A DNA stretch of 64,000 nucleotides from the NCBI RefSeq assembly GCF_000224085.1, contig NC_015945.1, positions 1,127,501 to 1,191,500 on the forward strand, read 5' to 3'. A program made the translations under genes and the position numbers. Source of the stretch: Allomuricauda ruestringensis DSM 13258. GTDB lineage: Bacteria; Bacteroidota; Bacteroidia; Flavobacteriales; Flavobacteriaceae. Numbering within the stretch: position 1 is the stretch's first letter; each line of letters opens with the position of its first letter. Below, one piece after another: positions 34,913-43,073 of the stretch. Below the pieces are notes generated by a model. That model was given only the letters and a program-made list of their open reading frames with translations, was not told the DNA's origin and ran no database searches.

Positions 34913-35008
34913 TTAATCTTTGGAGACCAATTTACCTTTCTCCTTGGCCGCTTCGTTCCGTTCAATTTTATGTCCTGGTCTGGTCCATTTTGGTTTTTGG
35001 TCTCCCAT
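34913..35008 (-). CDS. Possible 31-aa charged protein after a TonB receptor
   Basis: A short frame encodes MGDQKPKWTRPGHKIERNEA and AKEKGKLVSKD, ATG-initiated 12 bases after the receptor's stop codon and on the same strand. It is highly charged and protein-like compared with the two longer frames in the same gap. No family is recognised. It could be a translated tail of the receptor operon or chance. Confidence 0.4.
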   Translation of the reverse strand: MGDQKPKWTRPGHKIERNEAAKEKGKLVSKD

Positions 35009-35020
35009 GGATTATTGCGC

Positions 35021-36850
35021 CTATTTAAAATTATAACGCAGACCGAAAAGCACATTACTTGGCGGCATTGGAACAAATCCAGACTCTATATAATCCGCAT
35101 CGAAAATATTGCTTGCAGTAATGGTAAACTCTGCCTGCTTCACTTTGATCGCCAATGAAGCGTCCCAAACATTATACGTTTGCCCCGTTGTACGCTCTGC
35201 ATACTTATATATGATATTCTGACGTACATTTTTAAACAATTGGGTGCTTAAGCGTGTGGTATATTGATGCTTTAGCGTATTTAAAGAGTAACGGGATAGT
35301 TCCTCGTTTTGGTCTAAAATGTTGTCATCCAAAAACGCATAGCCCACACTTAAGGTTTGCGTAAAATCCTTGAACAAAAAATTATAGGCAGCATCCAATT
35401 CCAAACCTTTGGTATTTACTTCCGTGATATTGGTTGCCACAAATACATCCTCAGAAACATCGTTTCTGATATAATCTATAAGATTATCTGCGTCTCTATT
35501 AAATACGGCAATGCTAGCATTAACTTTAGGCGTGGTATACTTTAAGCCCAATTCTTGTGCAAAAGCTTCTTCTGGTTCCAAATTTGCATTACCACTGGTA
35601 ACAGGATCATTGTAAAACAAATCCGTGTAAGTTGGTATACGGTAGGTATAACCAATGTTGCCGTATACTTTAAAATTATTGGTAAGGTTATAACCTATAT
35701 CCAATCCAGGAAAAGCACGAAACTTAAAGTCTGAAAAATAGGTTAATGCTACGCCAGGAGTAATATCCAGCCTGTTGTCTGCAATGCTAAAACGATGTTC
35801 TAAAAACACATTGGACATGAAACGGTTTCGGTTACCCAAGTTGTTGCTTCTAAGATATATTTTAGAAAGTTCCACCCCAAAACCAGTAATTCCTAATTTA
35901 GATGCATAAGAGGCATTGGTTTCGATGCCTATCTTGTTGGAAATATGCATGTTTCTGAAAAAACTGGGGTCATTTCGTCTCAAGAGAAACAAGTCTTGAT
36001 TACGTTTCCAATAGATTCTTGGCTGTATTTTTAGGTTGTTTTTCTTAAAGGTGGTAGAAAACGCCAAAAGACTGTTTTGGGTTTCTTCGTACTCGTTAAA
36101 TGTAGGATTGGTGGTGTAAAAGTTCTCGGCCCCATAATTGCGCTCCAAAAAAGTAGCCGTCATTACAATAGGCTGTGCATTTTTATTAAAAGTGCTTTTT
36201 AAAAAGTAATTGCCATTATCGTAATCTGAGTTATTTCTATAACCTTCAGATGTTACCCTTCCCACATGTATGATATGAGACGAGTTTTCCTTATCCACAC
36301 CAGCGGTAACGCTACCATTTAATTGTCCAAAAGAACCCGCTTCTACGTTTAAGGAAACGGAATTATTCAAACTTTTTTTTGTGATGATATTAATGGCTCC
36401 GGTAAAAGCGTTTTGTCCAAAAACCCGTGCAGCAGGGCCCTTTATAATTTCTATTCTTTCTATAACCTCTAATGGTAAGGCGGCATTCATGGTATGGTGA
36501 CCCGTTTGCGCATCGTCCATTTTAACGCCATCTATTAATAGTAAGGTTTGGTCAAAACCACCTCCTCTTATGTACAAATCTGCTTGGCTACCACCTGTGC
36601 CGCGTCTTCTAATATCTACGCCCGCAACTTGTTGCAATAAATCCGCCACATTAACCGCTGCACTATTTTTAATATGACTAGAGGTTATTATGTTTGTAGT
36701 TCTAGAATTTTCTTTAAATGGAAGGTTGATTCGGTTTGCGGTTACTACAACTTCGCTTAACGAATCTACCTTAACAGCATCGTCTTGTTGTGCTTGTGCT
36801 TGTAAAGCACCCACTAGTAAAATTGCAGAAAATAAAATTGATTTCTTCAT
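35021..36850 (-). CDS. BtuB-like TonB-dependent receptor divergent from a MocR regulator
   Basis: A 609-residue outer-membrane receptor: signal peptide (MKKSILFSAILLVGALQAQAQ), TonB box (VDSLSEVVVTANR), plug (VADLLQQVAGVDIRRRGTGGSQADLYIRGG) and a compact 22-strand barrel. The size and plug resemble BtuB/cobalamin-type receptors, but no cobalamin riboswitch precedes it. Its control region is shared with the divergent MocR-type gene, so that regulator probably controls it and the substrate may be a vitamin or amine. The barrel ends PSNVLFGLRYNFK. Confidence 0.9.
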   Translation of the reverse strand: MKKSILFSAILLVGALQAQAQQDDAVKVDSLSEVVVTANRINLPFKENSRTTNIITSSHIKNSAAVNVADLLQQVAGVDIRRRGTGGSQADLYIRGGGFDQTLLLIDGVKMDDAQTGHHTMNAALPLEVIERIEIIKGPAARVFGQNAFTGAINIITKKSLNNSVSLNVEAGSFGQLNGSVTAGVDKENSSHIIHVGRVTSEGYRNNSDYDNGNYFLKSTFNKNAQPIVMTATFLERNYGAENFYTTNPTFNEYEETQNSLLAFSTTFKKNNLKIQPRIYWKRNQDLFLLRRNDPSFFRNMHISNKIGIETNASYASKLGITGFGVELSKIYLRSNNLGNRNRFMSNVFLEHRFSIADNRLDITPGVALTYFSDFKFRAFPGLDIGYNLTNNFKVYGNIGYTYRIPTYTDLFYNDPVTSGNANLEPEEAFAQELGLKYTTPKVNASIAVFNRDADNLIDYIRNDVSEDVFVATNITEVNTKGLELDAAYNFLFKDFTQTLSVGYAFLDDNILDQNEELSRYSLNTLKHQYTTRLSTQLFKNVRQNIIYKYAERTTGQTYNVWDASLAIKVKQAEFTITASNIFDADYIESGFVPMPPSNVLFGLRYNFK

Positions 36851-36893
36851 TATTTAAGCTTGTAACGTAAGTTCTTAAAATTAATGCTGCAAA

Positions 36894-36968
36894 AGTCCTA
36901 ACTTTCCGGACGATTAAACTAGTCCACTTTTAAAACAATGAATAGTCCGGTTTCTGATTTGTTAGTCC
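36894..36968 (+). promoter_or_regulatory. Four AGTCC direct repeats, candidate MocR operator
   Basis: AGTCC occurs at 36894, 36921, 36944 and 36964, all in the same orientation at 20-27 base spacing, from the divergent gap into the first codons of the MocR gene. MocR/GabR regulators typically bind direct repeats about two to three helical turns apart. Whether these are real sites is inferred from regularity and position. Confidence 0.45.
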
Positions 36969-38434
36969 AGCTGGTATCTATAGACAAGTCTATTGTACAA
37001 CCTGTATATGTGCATGTGGCACAGCAAATAATGAACGCCATACAACGAGGCTATTTAAATAAAGGCTGTAAGTTACCTGGAACACGGGTTTTAAGTGAGT
37101 TATTGAACGTTCACCGTAATACTGCCGTGGCCATCTATGATGAATTGGCCTCGCAAGGATGGGTAAACATTATTCCCAATAAAGGAACTTTTGTGGTGGT
37201 TCCAGAAGATTCCAATGTAAAAATCAAGGCAAGTACGCAGCACATCAATCAAGCATACGAGTATCCAAAAGTTCCAGGATTCCCGTTCCAACAATCCTTT
37301 AATCTAGCATCTACCAAAGAGGAGAGCACTGCCAAATATTCCATAAATGATGGTAAGCCTGATTTAAGACTACATCCGGTGCACCAATTTTCTAGGTGGT
37401 ATAGTGCTGCAATGAAACGAAAGCCACTAATCCATAAATGGAATAGAACAAGTGCATTACCCCCTTCCGTTTTTAGCACACAACTTTGCAACTACTTAAA
37501 TGTAACTCGGGGTTTCCATATTAAACCATCCAATGTATTGAATACACGTAGTACAGAAATGAGTCTGTATATTGTTTCGCAAGTTTTGATTCATCCGGGA
37601 GATTTGGTGCTGGTTGGACAACTGAGCAATTACGTGGCCAATATGATATTTCAGGAAGCCGGGGCAAAAATAAAAACAGTGCCCGTAGATAAAGAGGGAT
37701 TGGATGTTGGGTTTATAAAAGAACATTTTATACCTGAGAACATTCGTTGCATCTATGTATGCTCCAATAGGGACTATCCTACTACCAGAACTTTAAGCAC
37801 CAAAAGGAGGCTGCAATTACTACAATTGGCCAAAACCTGTGGTTTTGCAATAATTGAGGACGATTTTGACTATGATTTTCAGTTCGATGGATCTTCCATG
37901 TTACCCATGGCCAGTGCAGATGCCGGTGGAAACGTTATTTACTTGGGCAAACTGGGTCAGTCTTTATTTCCGAGTTTTCATACGGGTTTTGTCGTTGCTC
38001 CAGAACAGGTAATTACCGAAGCCAATAATTACTTACAATTATTGGATACCCAAGGAGATTTAATACAGGAACAAATGCTTTCTGAATTGATATCCGAAGG
38101 CGAAATATACCGGCTCAAGAAAAAAAATATCGTTACTTACAAACAACGCAGAGAAGTTTTATGCAGTTTATTAAATCAATATTTTAACACCATCCTTGAT
38201 TGGCAAATACCTTCTGGAGGACTTGCCATGTGGTTACAATTTAGAACACCCATATCATTGGTAAAATTAGCCGAGGAAGCAGAGCAGTTGGATTTATTCT
38301 TACCCAAAACCATTCTCTATCAAAATAAAAACACTTGCGCCATTCGTTTTGGATTTGGGCATCTAAACGAAGAAGAACTAGAAATTGTAATGAAAAAATT
38401 AAAACAAGCTTATCTGCAGGTAGTATCTGCCTAA
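36938..38434 (+). CDS. MocR-type GntR regulator lacking the PLP-binding lysine
   Basis: A 498-residue regulator: an N-terminal GntR winged helix (about 15-90; CKLPGTRVLSELLNVHRNTAVAIYDELASQGW) fused to an aminotransferase-fold domain (about 130-490; AIIEDDFDYDFQFDG). In PLP-binding relatives the Schiff-base lysine sits in a GTFSKTLLP-like block; here it reads GKLGQSLFPSFHTGF, with Gln341 (CAG at 37958) at that place and Lys338 three residues earlier. It may bind another ligand, or PLP non-covalently. It is divergent from a TBDR that it likely controls. Confidence 0.9.
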   Translation: MNSPVSDLLVQLVSIDKSIVQPVYVHVAQQIMNAIQRGYLNKGCKLPGTRVLSELLNVHRNTAVAIYDELASQGWVNIIPNKGTFVVVPEDSNVKIKASTQHINQAYEYPKVPGFPFQQSFNLASTKEESTAKYSINDGKPDLRLHPVHQFSRWYSAAMKRKPLIHKWNRTSALPPSVFSTQLCNYLNVTRGFHIKPSNVLNTRSTEMSLYIVSQVLIHPGDLVLVGQLSNYVANMIFQEAGAKIKTVPVDKEGLDVGFIKEHFIPENIRCIYVCSNRDYPTTRTLSTKRRLQLLQLAKTCGFAIIEDDFDYDFQFDGSSMLPMASADAGGNVIYLGKLGQSLFPSFHTGFVVAPEQVITEANNYLQLLDTQGDLIQEQMLSELISEGEIYRLKKKNIVTYKQRREVLCSLLNQYFNTILDWQIPSGGLAMWLQFRTPISLVKLAEEAEQLDLFLPKTILYQNKNTCAIRFGFGHLNEEELEIVMKKLKQAYLQVVSA

Positions 38435-38437
38435 AAC

Positions 38438-38576
38438 AAAAAGTGGCTGTCTAAAAAATATTGAAATGCGTCATTCTGAATTCATTTCAGAATCTCATCA
38501 TACTGATAAACCAATTGTTATGAGAACCTGAAACAAGTTCAGGTTGACTAAAACCTACCTTTTAGACAGCCTTTTT
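38438..38576. mobile_element. MITE-like element with terminal inverted repeats (copy 2)
   Basis: The left end AAAAAGTGGCTGTCTAAAA pairs with TTTTAGACAGCCTTTTT on the right. The inside holds two small hairpins (ATTCTGAA-TTCATT-TCAGAAT and AACCTGAA-ACAAG-TTCAGGTT) belonging to the repeat family also found at 8630-8732. The ends match copy 1 at 21922 in pattern (AAAAAGnGGC..TCTAAAA) although the interiors differ. It starts 4 bases after the MocR stop codon. Confidence 0.65.
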
Positions 38577-38690
38577 AAAACGTGTCTTGTTGGGTCAAAG
38601 ATATTTTTTTATCCCTTTCCGATAGTTTTTCAGCTGCTTCGGAATCACTCAAAACATTCAAATTTATCTATATTGCAAAGATGATAATTA

Positions 38691-40187
38691 ATGGCCAAAA
38701 AGCTTAATACGACCGTGCTTAAAAAATTCCACTCCTTTAGCTTTAAAAATCTTGATTGGAAAAGGGTCCTGTTTATTTTGGTAGCAGTATCTGTTTTTAT
38801 TCGTTTTCCGTTCTTTTTTAGGGATTATGTGGATCGTGACGAGAGCACTTTTATTCTTATGGGACAGTCTTGGGTCAATGGGCATTTACCATACACGCAA
38901 CTTTGGGACCTAAAGCCTCCGATTACCTTTCTGTATTTTGCTGTTATCATCAAACTATTTGGAAAAAGCTTCTTTGCCATTCGGCTTTTTGGCTCATTCA
39001 TGGTCGCCCTAACTGCTTTGTTTACCTATGGAATCGCTACAAAGATTACTTCCAAAAAAATAGCATTCTGGGCAGCCATCTTCTGTGTGTTTTTCCAAAG
39101 CCTGTTCGGGAGTCTGCAAGGGGTAATGTCCGAGCATATCTGTACGCTCTTTTTTGTGGCCGCCCTGTTTATTCTTTTTTTAAAAGAAGACGGAAAATGG
39201 TTTTTTACTACCGGACTTTTGTTGGGGCTTTCGGTAATGACCAAACTGAACATGGCCTATCCTGTTTTAAGCTTAGGCATTTATTTTTTGTGGGAGGGTT
39301 TTCATAAAAAGCAGATTTGGATGAACATTAAATACTTGATTTTTATGGGAATCGGGTTTTTGACCTCTGTCCTTTTTACGCTTCTTCCTTACTATCTTCA
39401 AGGTGAATCTGAAATTTGGTGGAAATCCATTTTTGAAGCTCCCTTGGCTTATTCGGAAGGTAAGTTTCATTCCCCTTTAAAAGCTCTGCCATTTGTACTG
39501 ATTTCTGTCGGATTTTTTTATATCACCTATAAAAAAAAGCTATTGAGTTTTAAGAGCAAGCCAATTCAAATGTTGCTTTTGTGCATTGCTGGTGCATTTC
39601 TTTCATTCGCCCAAGCTGGTAAGGTCAATGGACACTACCTTATTCAAGTTTACCCCTTCTTCTTGATTTTAATCGGTGTAATGTTCGATAAACTTACCAC
39701 TATAAAAAAGAGATATCAATATTTAGTAATAGCACTAATTCCATTAATTCCCATTGAATCTTATCTGGAATATGCCAACATCATTTCAAATAAGGTAGAA
39801 AAAGCGTCTTTTTATAATGGAGAGGGCATTGATGTTCCGAGATATATTTTGGAACATGAGCTTGAAACAAAGAACATTTTTTTTACCGAATACCATATTG
39901 GGTATTGGGTGCTGGGAGTAAAACCTCCTACCAAAGCTGCTACGCATCCCAGTAATATTACCCGTGAAGAGTTATTCCCGTACATGGATAATCCGAGAAA
40001 AACTGGTATTGAAGAATTAAAATACATCATGGAGATTATCCGGCCCAAAATCTTGGTAGCTAGGGAGGGCAAGAAGATTTTTGATAAAAAATTGGTGGAA
40101 TACAACACCTATATTGATGCTTACCTAGAAAAGCATTATGAATTAACGGCAACTGTTGGACGTGGACTTATCTATCAACGGTTATAA
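38691..40187 (+). CDS. GT39/PMT-type integral membrane glycosyltransferase
   Basis: A 498-residue GT-C fold protein with about ten membrane spans. The first periplasmic loop carries the catalytic-type acidic motif YVDRDESTF, followed by HLPYTQLWDLKPPITF, as in ArnT/PMT-like enzymes that use polyprenyl-phosphate sugars. The C-terminal soluble part (about 390-498) ends the protein. A second GT-C gene follows 170 bases later. Acceptor and sugar are unknown. The gap to the next gene (40188-40360) shows nothing recognisable. Confidence 0.85.
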   Translation: MAKKLNTTVLKKFHSFSFKNLDWKRVLFILVAVSVFIRFPFFFRDYVDRDESTFILMGQSWVNGHLPYTQLWDLKPPITFLYFAVIIKLFGKSFFAIRLFGSFMVALTALFTYGIATKITSKKIAFWAAIFCVFFQSLFGSLQGVMSEHICTLFFVAALFILFLKEDGKWFFTTGLLLGLSVMTKLNMAYPVLSLGIYFLWEGFHKKQIWMNIKYLIFMGIGFLTSVLFTLLPYYLQGESEIWWKSIFEAPLAYSEGKFHSPLKALPFVLISVGFFYITYKKKLLSFKSKPIQMLLLCIAGAFLSFAQAGKVNGHYLIQVYPFFLILIGVMFDKLTTIKKRYQYLVIALIPLIPIESYLEYANIISNKVEKASFYNGEGIDVPRYILEHELETKNIFFTEYHIGYWVLGVKPPTKAATHPSNITREELFPYMDNPRKTGIEELKYIMEIIRPKILVAREGKKIFDKKLVEYNTYIDAYLEKHYELTATVGRGLIYQRL

Positions 40188-40360
40188 AAGCCTACTTCCC
40201 TTTAATAAATACTTCCAAATAATATATCTGAAGTTTTTCCGTTGAAGATGTGGGTTACCTTGGTTGCCCGCAGCATATTTATTACCCCATTACTTTTTAC
40301 CAGACAGGTTTCCCATCCAATTTTGGAGTTGTCTAATAATACCAAATCTTATATGCTGCG

Positions 40361-42043
40361 ATGGTCAAGAACCTGTTTTCCCTTCTCAATAAGGGAACCT
40401 TTTTCACAATTATATCCTTATCTTTTCTCATACTTTATGTTATCTCCCTTTTTCTCAATTTAGAGGTTGCTCCTTTTTACAATGAAGAGCCTAGGCGATC
40501 TATAATTGCCATGGAGATGCTGTTCAACAAAAATTTTGTGGTAACCACGCTTTTCAATGATGTGTTTTACGACCACCCTCCCTTGTGGAATATTATTTTG
40601 GCCGGGAGTTCCTGGTTATTTGGAACCGACACCGAATTTGCATTCAGGTTCCCTTCCGCATTATCATTACTCTTGACTGGCATTCTAATCTATTTTATGG
40701 GTAAAAAACATGTAGGACATGTGTTCGGTATTGTTTCGTCCTTTTTATACATGGTTTCTGTAGACCTCTATTTTTTCTTTTCCAATACTGCTGAAATCGA
40801 CATCTTTTTTTCCTTGCTCATCTTGGCAAGCATTATTGGAATTTATCACTTTTATGAACAAAAGAAATTTACCTCCCTATTTCTATACGCTTATTTTTTC
40901 TGCTTTTTGGGTTTTCTGACGAAAGGTGTCGTCTCTTTGGTTTTTTTGGGTATATCTCTGTTGGTGTTCTTTATTTATAAGAAAGATTATAAAAAACTGT
41001 TTCTCCCTATACATTTTATTTCCGCATTTCTTTGTTTGGGAGGCATTGCAGTATTCTTCTATGTTTATGGGCAGTATGATGATGTCTACACATACATAGA
41101 GGGAATGTGGAGAATTACACGAAACAAATCATTCTTGGACGAACAAAACAATGCCTTTTTCTCCCACTTTTTATGGTTTCCATTAAATATGCTTGGGAAC
41201 CTTTTTCCTGCCACCTTACTGATTCCTTTTTTATTCAAAAAATCAGTGATTTTGAAAGTCAAGGAAAATCCTTATATAATCTTCTTGATCTCGATTTTCT
41301 TTTCAAACTTTATTATTTACTGGTTATCGCCAGGGGCTAAAGCACGATACACTTATATGTTTTATCCCATGCTTATCAGCATCTTAACCTTTGCTTTTTT
41401 GATAGAGAAAAATAAGGAAGGATGGAAAACGAAATTATTTTTTGGTGTCTTGTCCGCCATATCATTGTTGCTCGGGATAAGTTGTTTAATTCTCCCTTTT
41501 ATTGATTATTTCGATACGGTAAAAGGAGTAACTTTCTTTGGTATTCTCTTTGGATTAAGTGGGCTAACCTTATTCCTATTACAACTAAAAACATATAACA
41601 TCTGGAACAAGTTAGTCTTTGGATTAATGGGAATTGTTATGTTTAAATTAGTGTTCTCACTTACTGTTTACCCATTAAAGCAACAGAAAAGCTCTTCATC
41701 CACCTTCAAAAAACATGCTAAAAATATTTTGGAGATCACCAAAAACTCCCCCATTTATCTGTTTTCAGAGCTTGATTTTTTTGGTCATCACGAAATTGGA
41801 AAATTTTATACAACAGGAGCCTATTTGGAACTTTTGGGAAATCAAATCCCTAAAAAAACCTCATCCTATAAAGAAAAAGGGTATTATATTCTTCATAAGG
41901 AAGAATTAAAAGGGCAAAAGGTTTTATATACCATTGATAATCGGACAAGCTGTCTTGTTTTGATTAAAAATGAAGAAGAGCATGCTGAAACTTGGTCGCA
42001 TATTCCAGAATTACCGCCTTATCAAAACGAGGTTCCTCGTTGA
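40361..42043 (+). CDS. GT39/ArnT-type integral membrane glycosyltransferase
   Basis: A 560-residue GT-C enzyme with about twelve spans. The loop after the first helix reads VAPFYNEEPRRSIIAMEML and continues to NDVFYDHPPLWNIILAGSS, the ArnT/PMT_2 pattern of an acidic residue pair before a His-Pro-Pro motif. Such enzymes transfer a sugar from a lipid carrier in the periplasm. Its 3' end runs antisense into the bioD remnant by 80 bases. Probably functions with the similar upstream gene. Confidence 0.85.
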   Translation: MVKNLFSLLNKGTFFTIISLSFLILYVISLFLNLEVAPFYNEEPRRSIIAMEMLFNKNFVVTTLFNDVFYDHPPLWNIILAGSSWLFGTDTEFAFRFPSALSLLLTGILIYFMGKKHVGHVFGIVSSFLYMVSVDLYFFFSNTAEIDIFFSLLILASIIGIYHFYEQKKFTSLFLYAYFFCFLGFLTKGVVSLVFLGISLLVFFIYKKDYKKLFLPIHFISAFLCLGGIAVFFYVYGQYDDVYTYIEGMWRITRNKSFLDEQNNAFFSHFLWFPLNMLGNLFPATLLIPFLFKKSVILKVKENPYIIFLISIFFSNFIIYWLSPGAKARYTYMFYPMLISILTFAFLIEKNKEGWKTKLFFGVLSAISLLLGISCLILPFIDYFDTVKGVTFFGILFGLSGLTLFLLQLKTYNIWNKLVFGLMGIVMFKLVFSLTVYPLKQQKSSSSTFKKHAKNILEITKNSPIYLFSELDFFGHHEIGKFYTTGAYLELLGNQIPKKTSSYKEKGYYILHKEELKGQKVLYTIDNRTSCLVLIKNEEEHAETWSHIPELPPYQNEVPR

Positions 42044-42450
42044 TCCTGCCCAAAAAGGTAGCCTTTGTTTTTTTTAAGATGATTTCCTCGGTTGTAGGGT
42101 GTTCATCACCACTGAAAATGATTCCGATTTCAACTTTTTTCTGCTGTAGCCTTTCAATGGTCAACAAAGTGTGATTGATGCTTCCCAAATAATGCCTTGA
42201 CACCACAATTACTTTGTAATCGGGTTGGATAAGGTCAAAAATGGTGTCGGTATCGTTCAAGGGTACGAGCAAACCTCCTGCACCTTCAATCACCAAATGA
42301 TTATTGGTCTTGGGTTCCATTATTTTACCCAGGTCAATAGTAATTCCATCAATATCCGCAGCCGCATGGGGACTCAAGACTCATGGGTGTATTCAAGGTG
42401 TAGTTAATGGAATTAACGACCGGTTTTCCTGTAACAAATACTTTTATTTT
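41964..42450 (-). pseudogene. bioD: Decayed dethiobiotin synthetase
   Basis: The C-terminal two thirds of BioD is intact in one frame (HAAADIDGITIDL, HLVIEGAGGLLVPLND, VVSRHYLGSINHTLLTIERL, ending near FDKAVILEYA). Upstream, KVFVTG, the BioD N-terminus, is joined almost directly to NYTLNTPMS, so roughly 60-70 residues including the ATP-binding GTxVGKT loop are gone. A 7-base tandem duplication (GAGTCTTGAGTCC) then shifts the frame just before SPHAAA. The gene cannot make a working enzyme. Confidence 0.88.
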
Positions 42451-42830
42451 TGGGGCCTTGTAATAAAATTGCATTTCATGCATTGGTACTTTCTGGGCTC
42501 AAAGAAAGGAAACAGTTTATAGAAGACGGTGCTTCGGGAGTAATAAATTTCAGATTTTGTGGCCTTACAATTTGGACACACTACTGGATTGCCAAATTCA
42601 TCCGTGGCATAGTTTCGGACTTCATCAAAAATTTCTTTGGCCCGTTCTTTATCACTGGAATACACCTGAAGTTTTACTCCTCCAAGAGCAGCACTGATCA
42701 AAGGGTCGGAATTAATGGTGTTTTCATCTTTTAAAAACACAGCGATTCCCTCGGCCTCCAGCTTGCCTTTTATCACCACGGCATCGGCAGGAAACTCAAA
42801 CGAGCCTAAAGTGTAAAATTCATTTTTCAT
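42444..42830 (-). CDS. DUF2007 domain protein with zinc ribbon
   Basis: A 128-residue protein. The DUF2007 domain (about 3-70; FYTLGSFEFPADAVVIKGKLEAEGIAVFLKDE... GGVKLQVYSSDKERAKEIFDEV) is followed by a zinc ribbon with VVCPNCKATKSE and YQCMKCNF. The family is thought to be a small signal-transducing module of unknown role. It is intact yet lies between fragments of bioF and bioD, overlapping the bioF fragment's stop by 4 bases. Confidence 0.85.
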   Translation of the reverse strand: MKNEFYTLGSFEFPADAVVIKGKLEAEGIAVFLKDENTINSDPLISAALGGVKLQVYSSDKERAKEIFDEVRNYATDEFGNPVVCPNCKATKSEIYYSRSTVFYKLFPFFEPRKYQCMKCNFITRPQK

Positions 42831-43009
42831 GCTTTCATATATTTTTTGAGCAAATCCAACGTATTTTGCTCTAGCTCTCCATTTCCAACCATTCCCAAAT
42901 AGTCGTTGGAAGAAAAATCAATCAGTCTACCAGGCTTGGAAAGACTTCGCAATGCATTCTCCAAGCTTTTTGATAATTTGGCCGCCAGCTTCTTAGGGAA
43001 TTTCTCCAT
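42827..43009 (-). pseudogene. bioF: N-terminal fragment of 8-amino-7-oxononanoate synthase
   Basis: A 60-codon frame (MEKFPKKLAAKLSKSLENAL, then RSLSKPGRLIDFSSNDYLGM) that matches the N-terminus of BioF, including the FSSNDYLG signature. About 320 residues of the enzyme, with the PLP lysine, are missing: the frame ends in YMKA and runs straight into the DUF2007 start. Together with the bioD remnant it marks a collapsed biotin operon. Confidence 0.85.
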
Positions 43010-43073
43010 AGCACAAATGTAGTACTTACGGTGATTAAACAGTATCTTAGTCGTTCTTAAACCTTTACCAAAA

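Noticed and set aside
36851-36937. Cobalamin riboswitch for the BtuB-like receptor
   Set aside because: The gap is only 87 bases and has no B12-box; the divergent MocR gene is a better explanation for control.
40242-40463. 73-codon frame ahead of the second GT39 gene, or an upstream start for that gene
   Set aside because: It is in a different frame from the GT39 gene, overlaps its N-terminus and lacks motifs; the ATG at 40361 gives a normal first membrane helix.
41964-42377. A functional short BioD starting at the internal ATG
   Set aside because: The frame lacks the ATP-binding loop, and traces of the true N-terminus are visible upstream in another frame.
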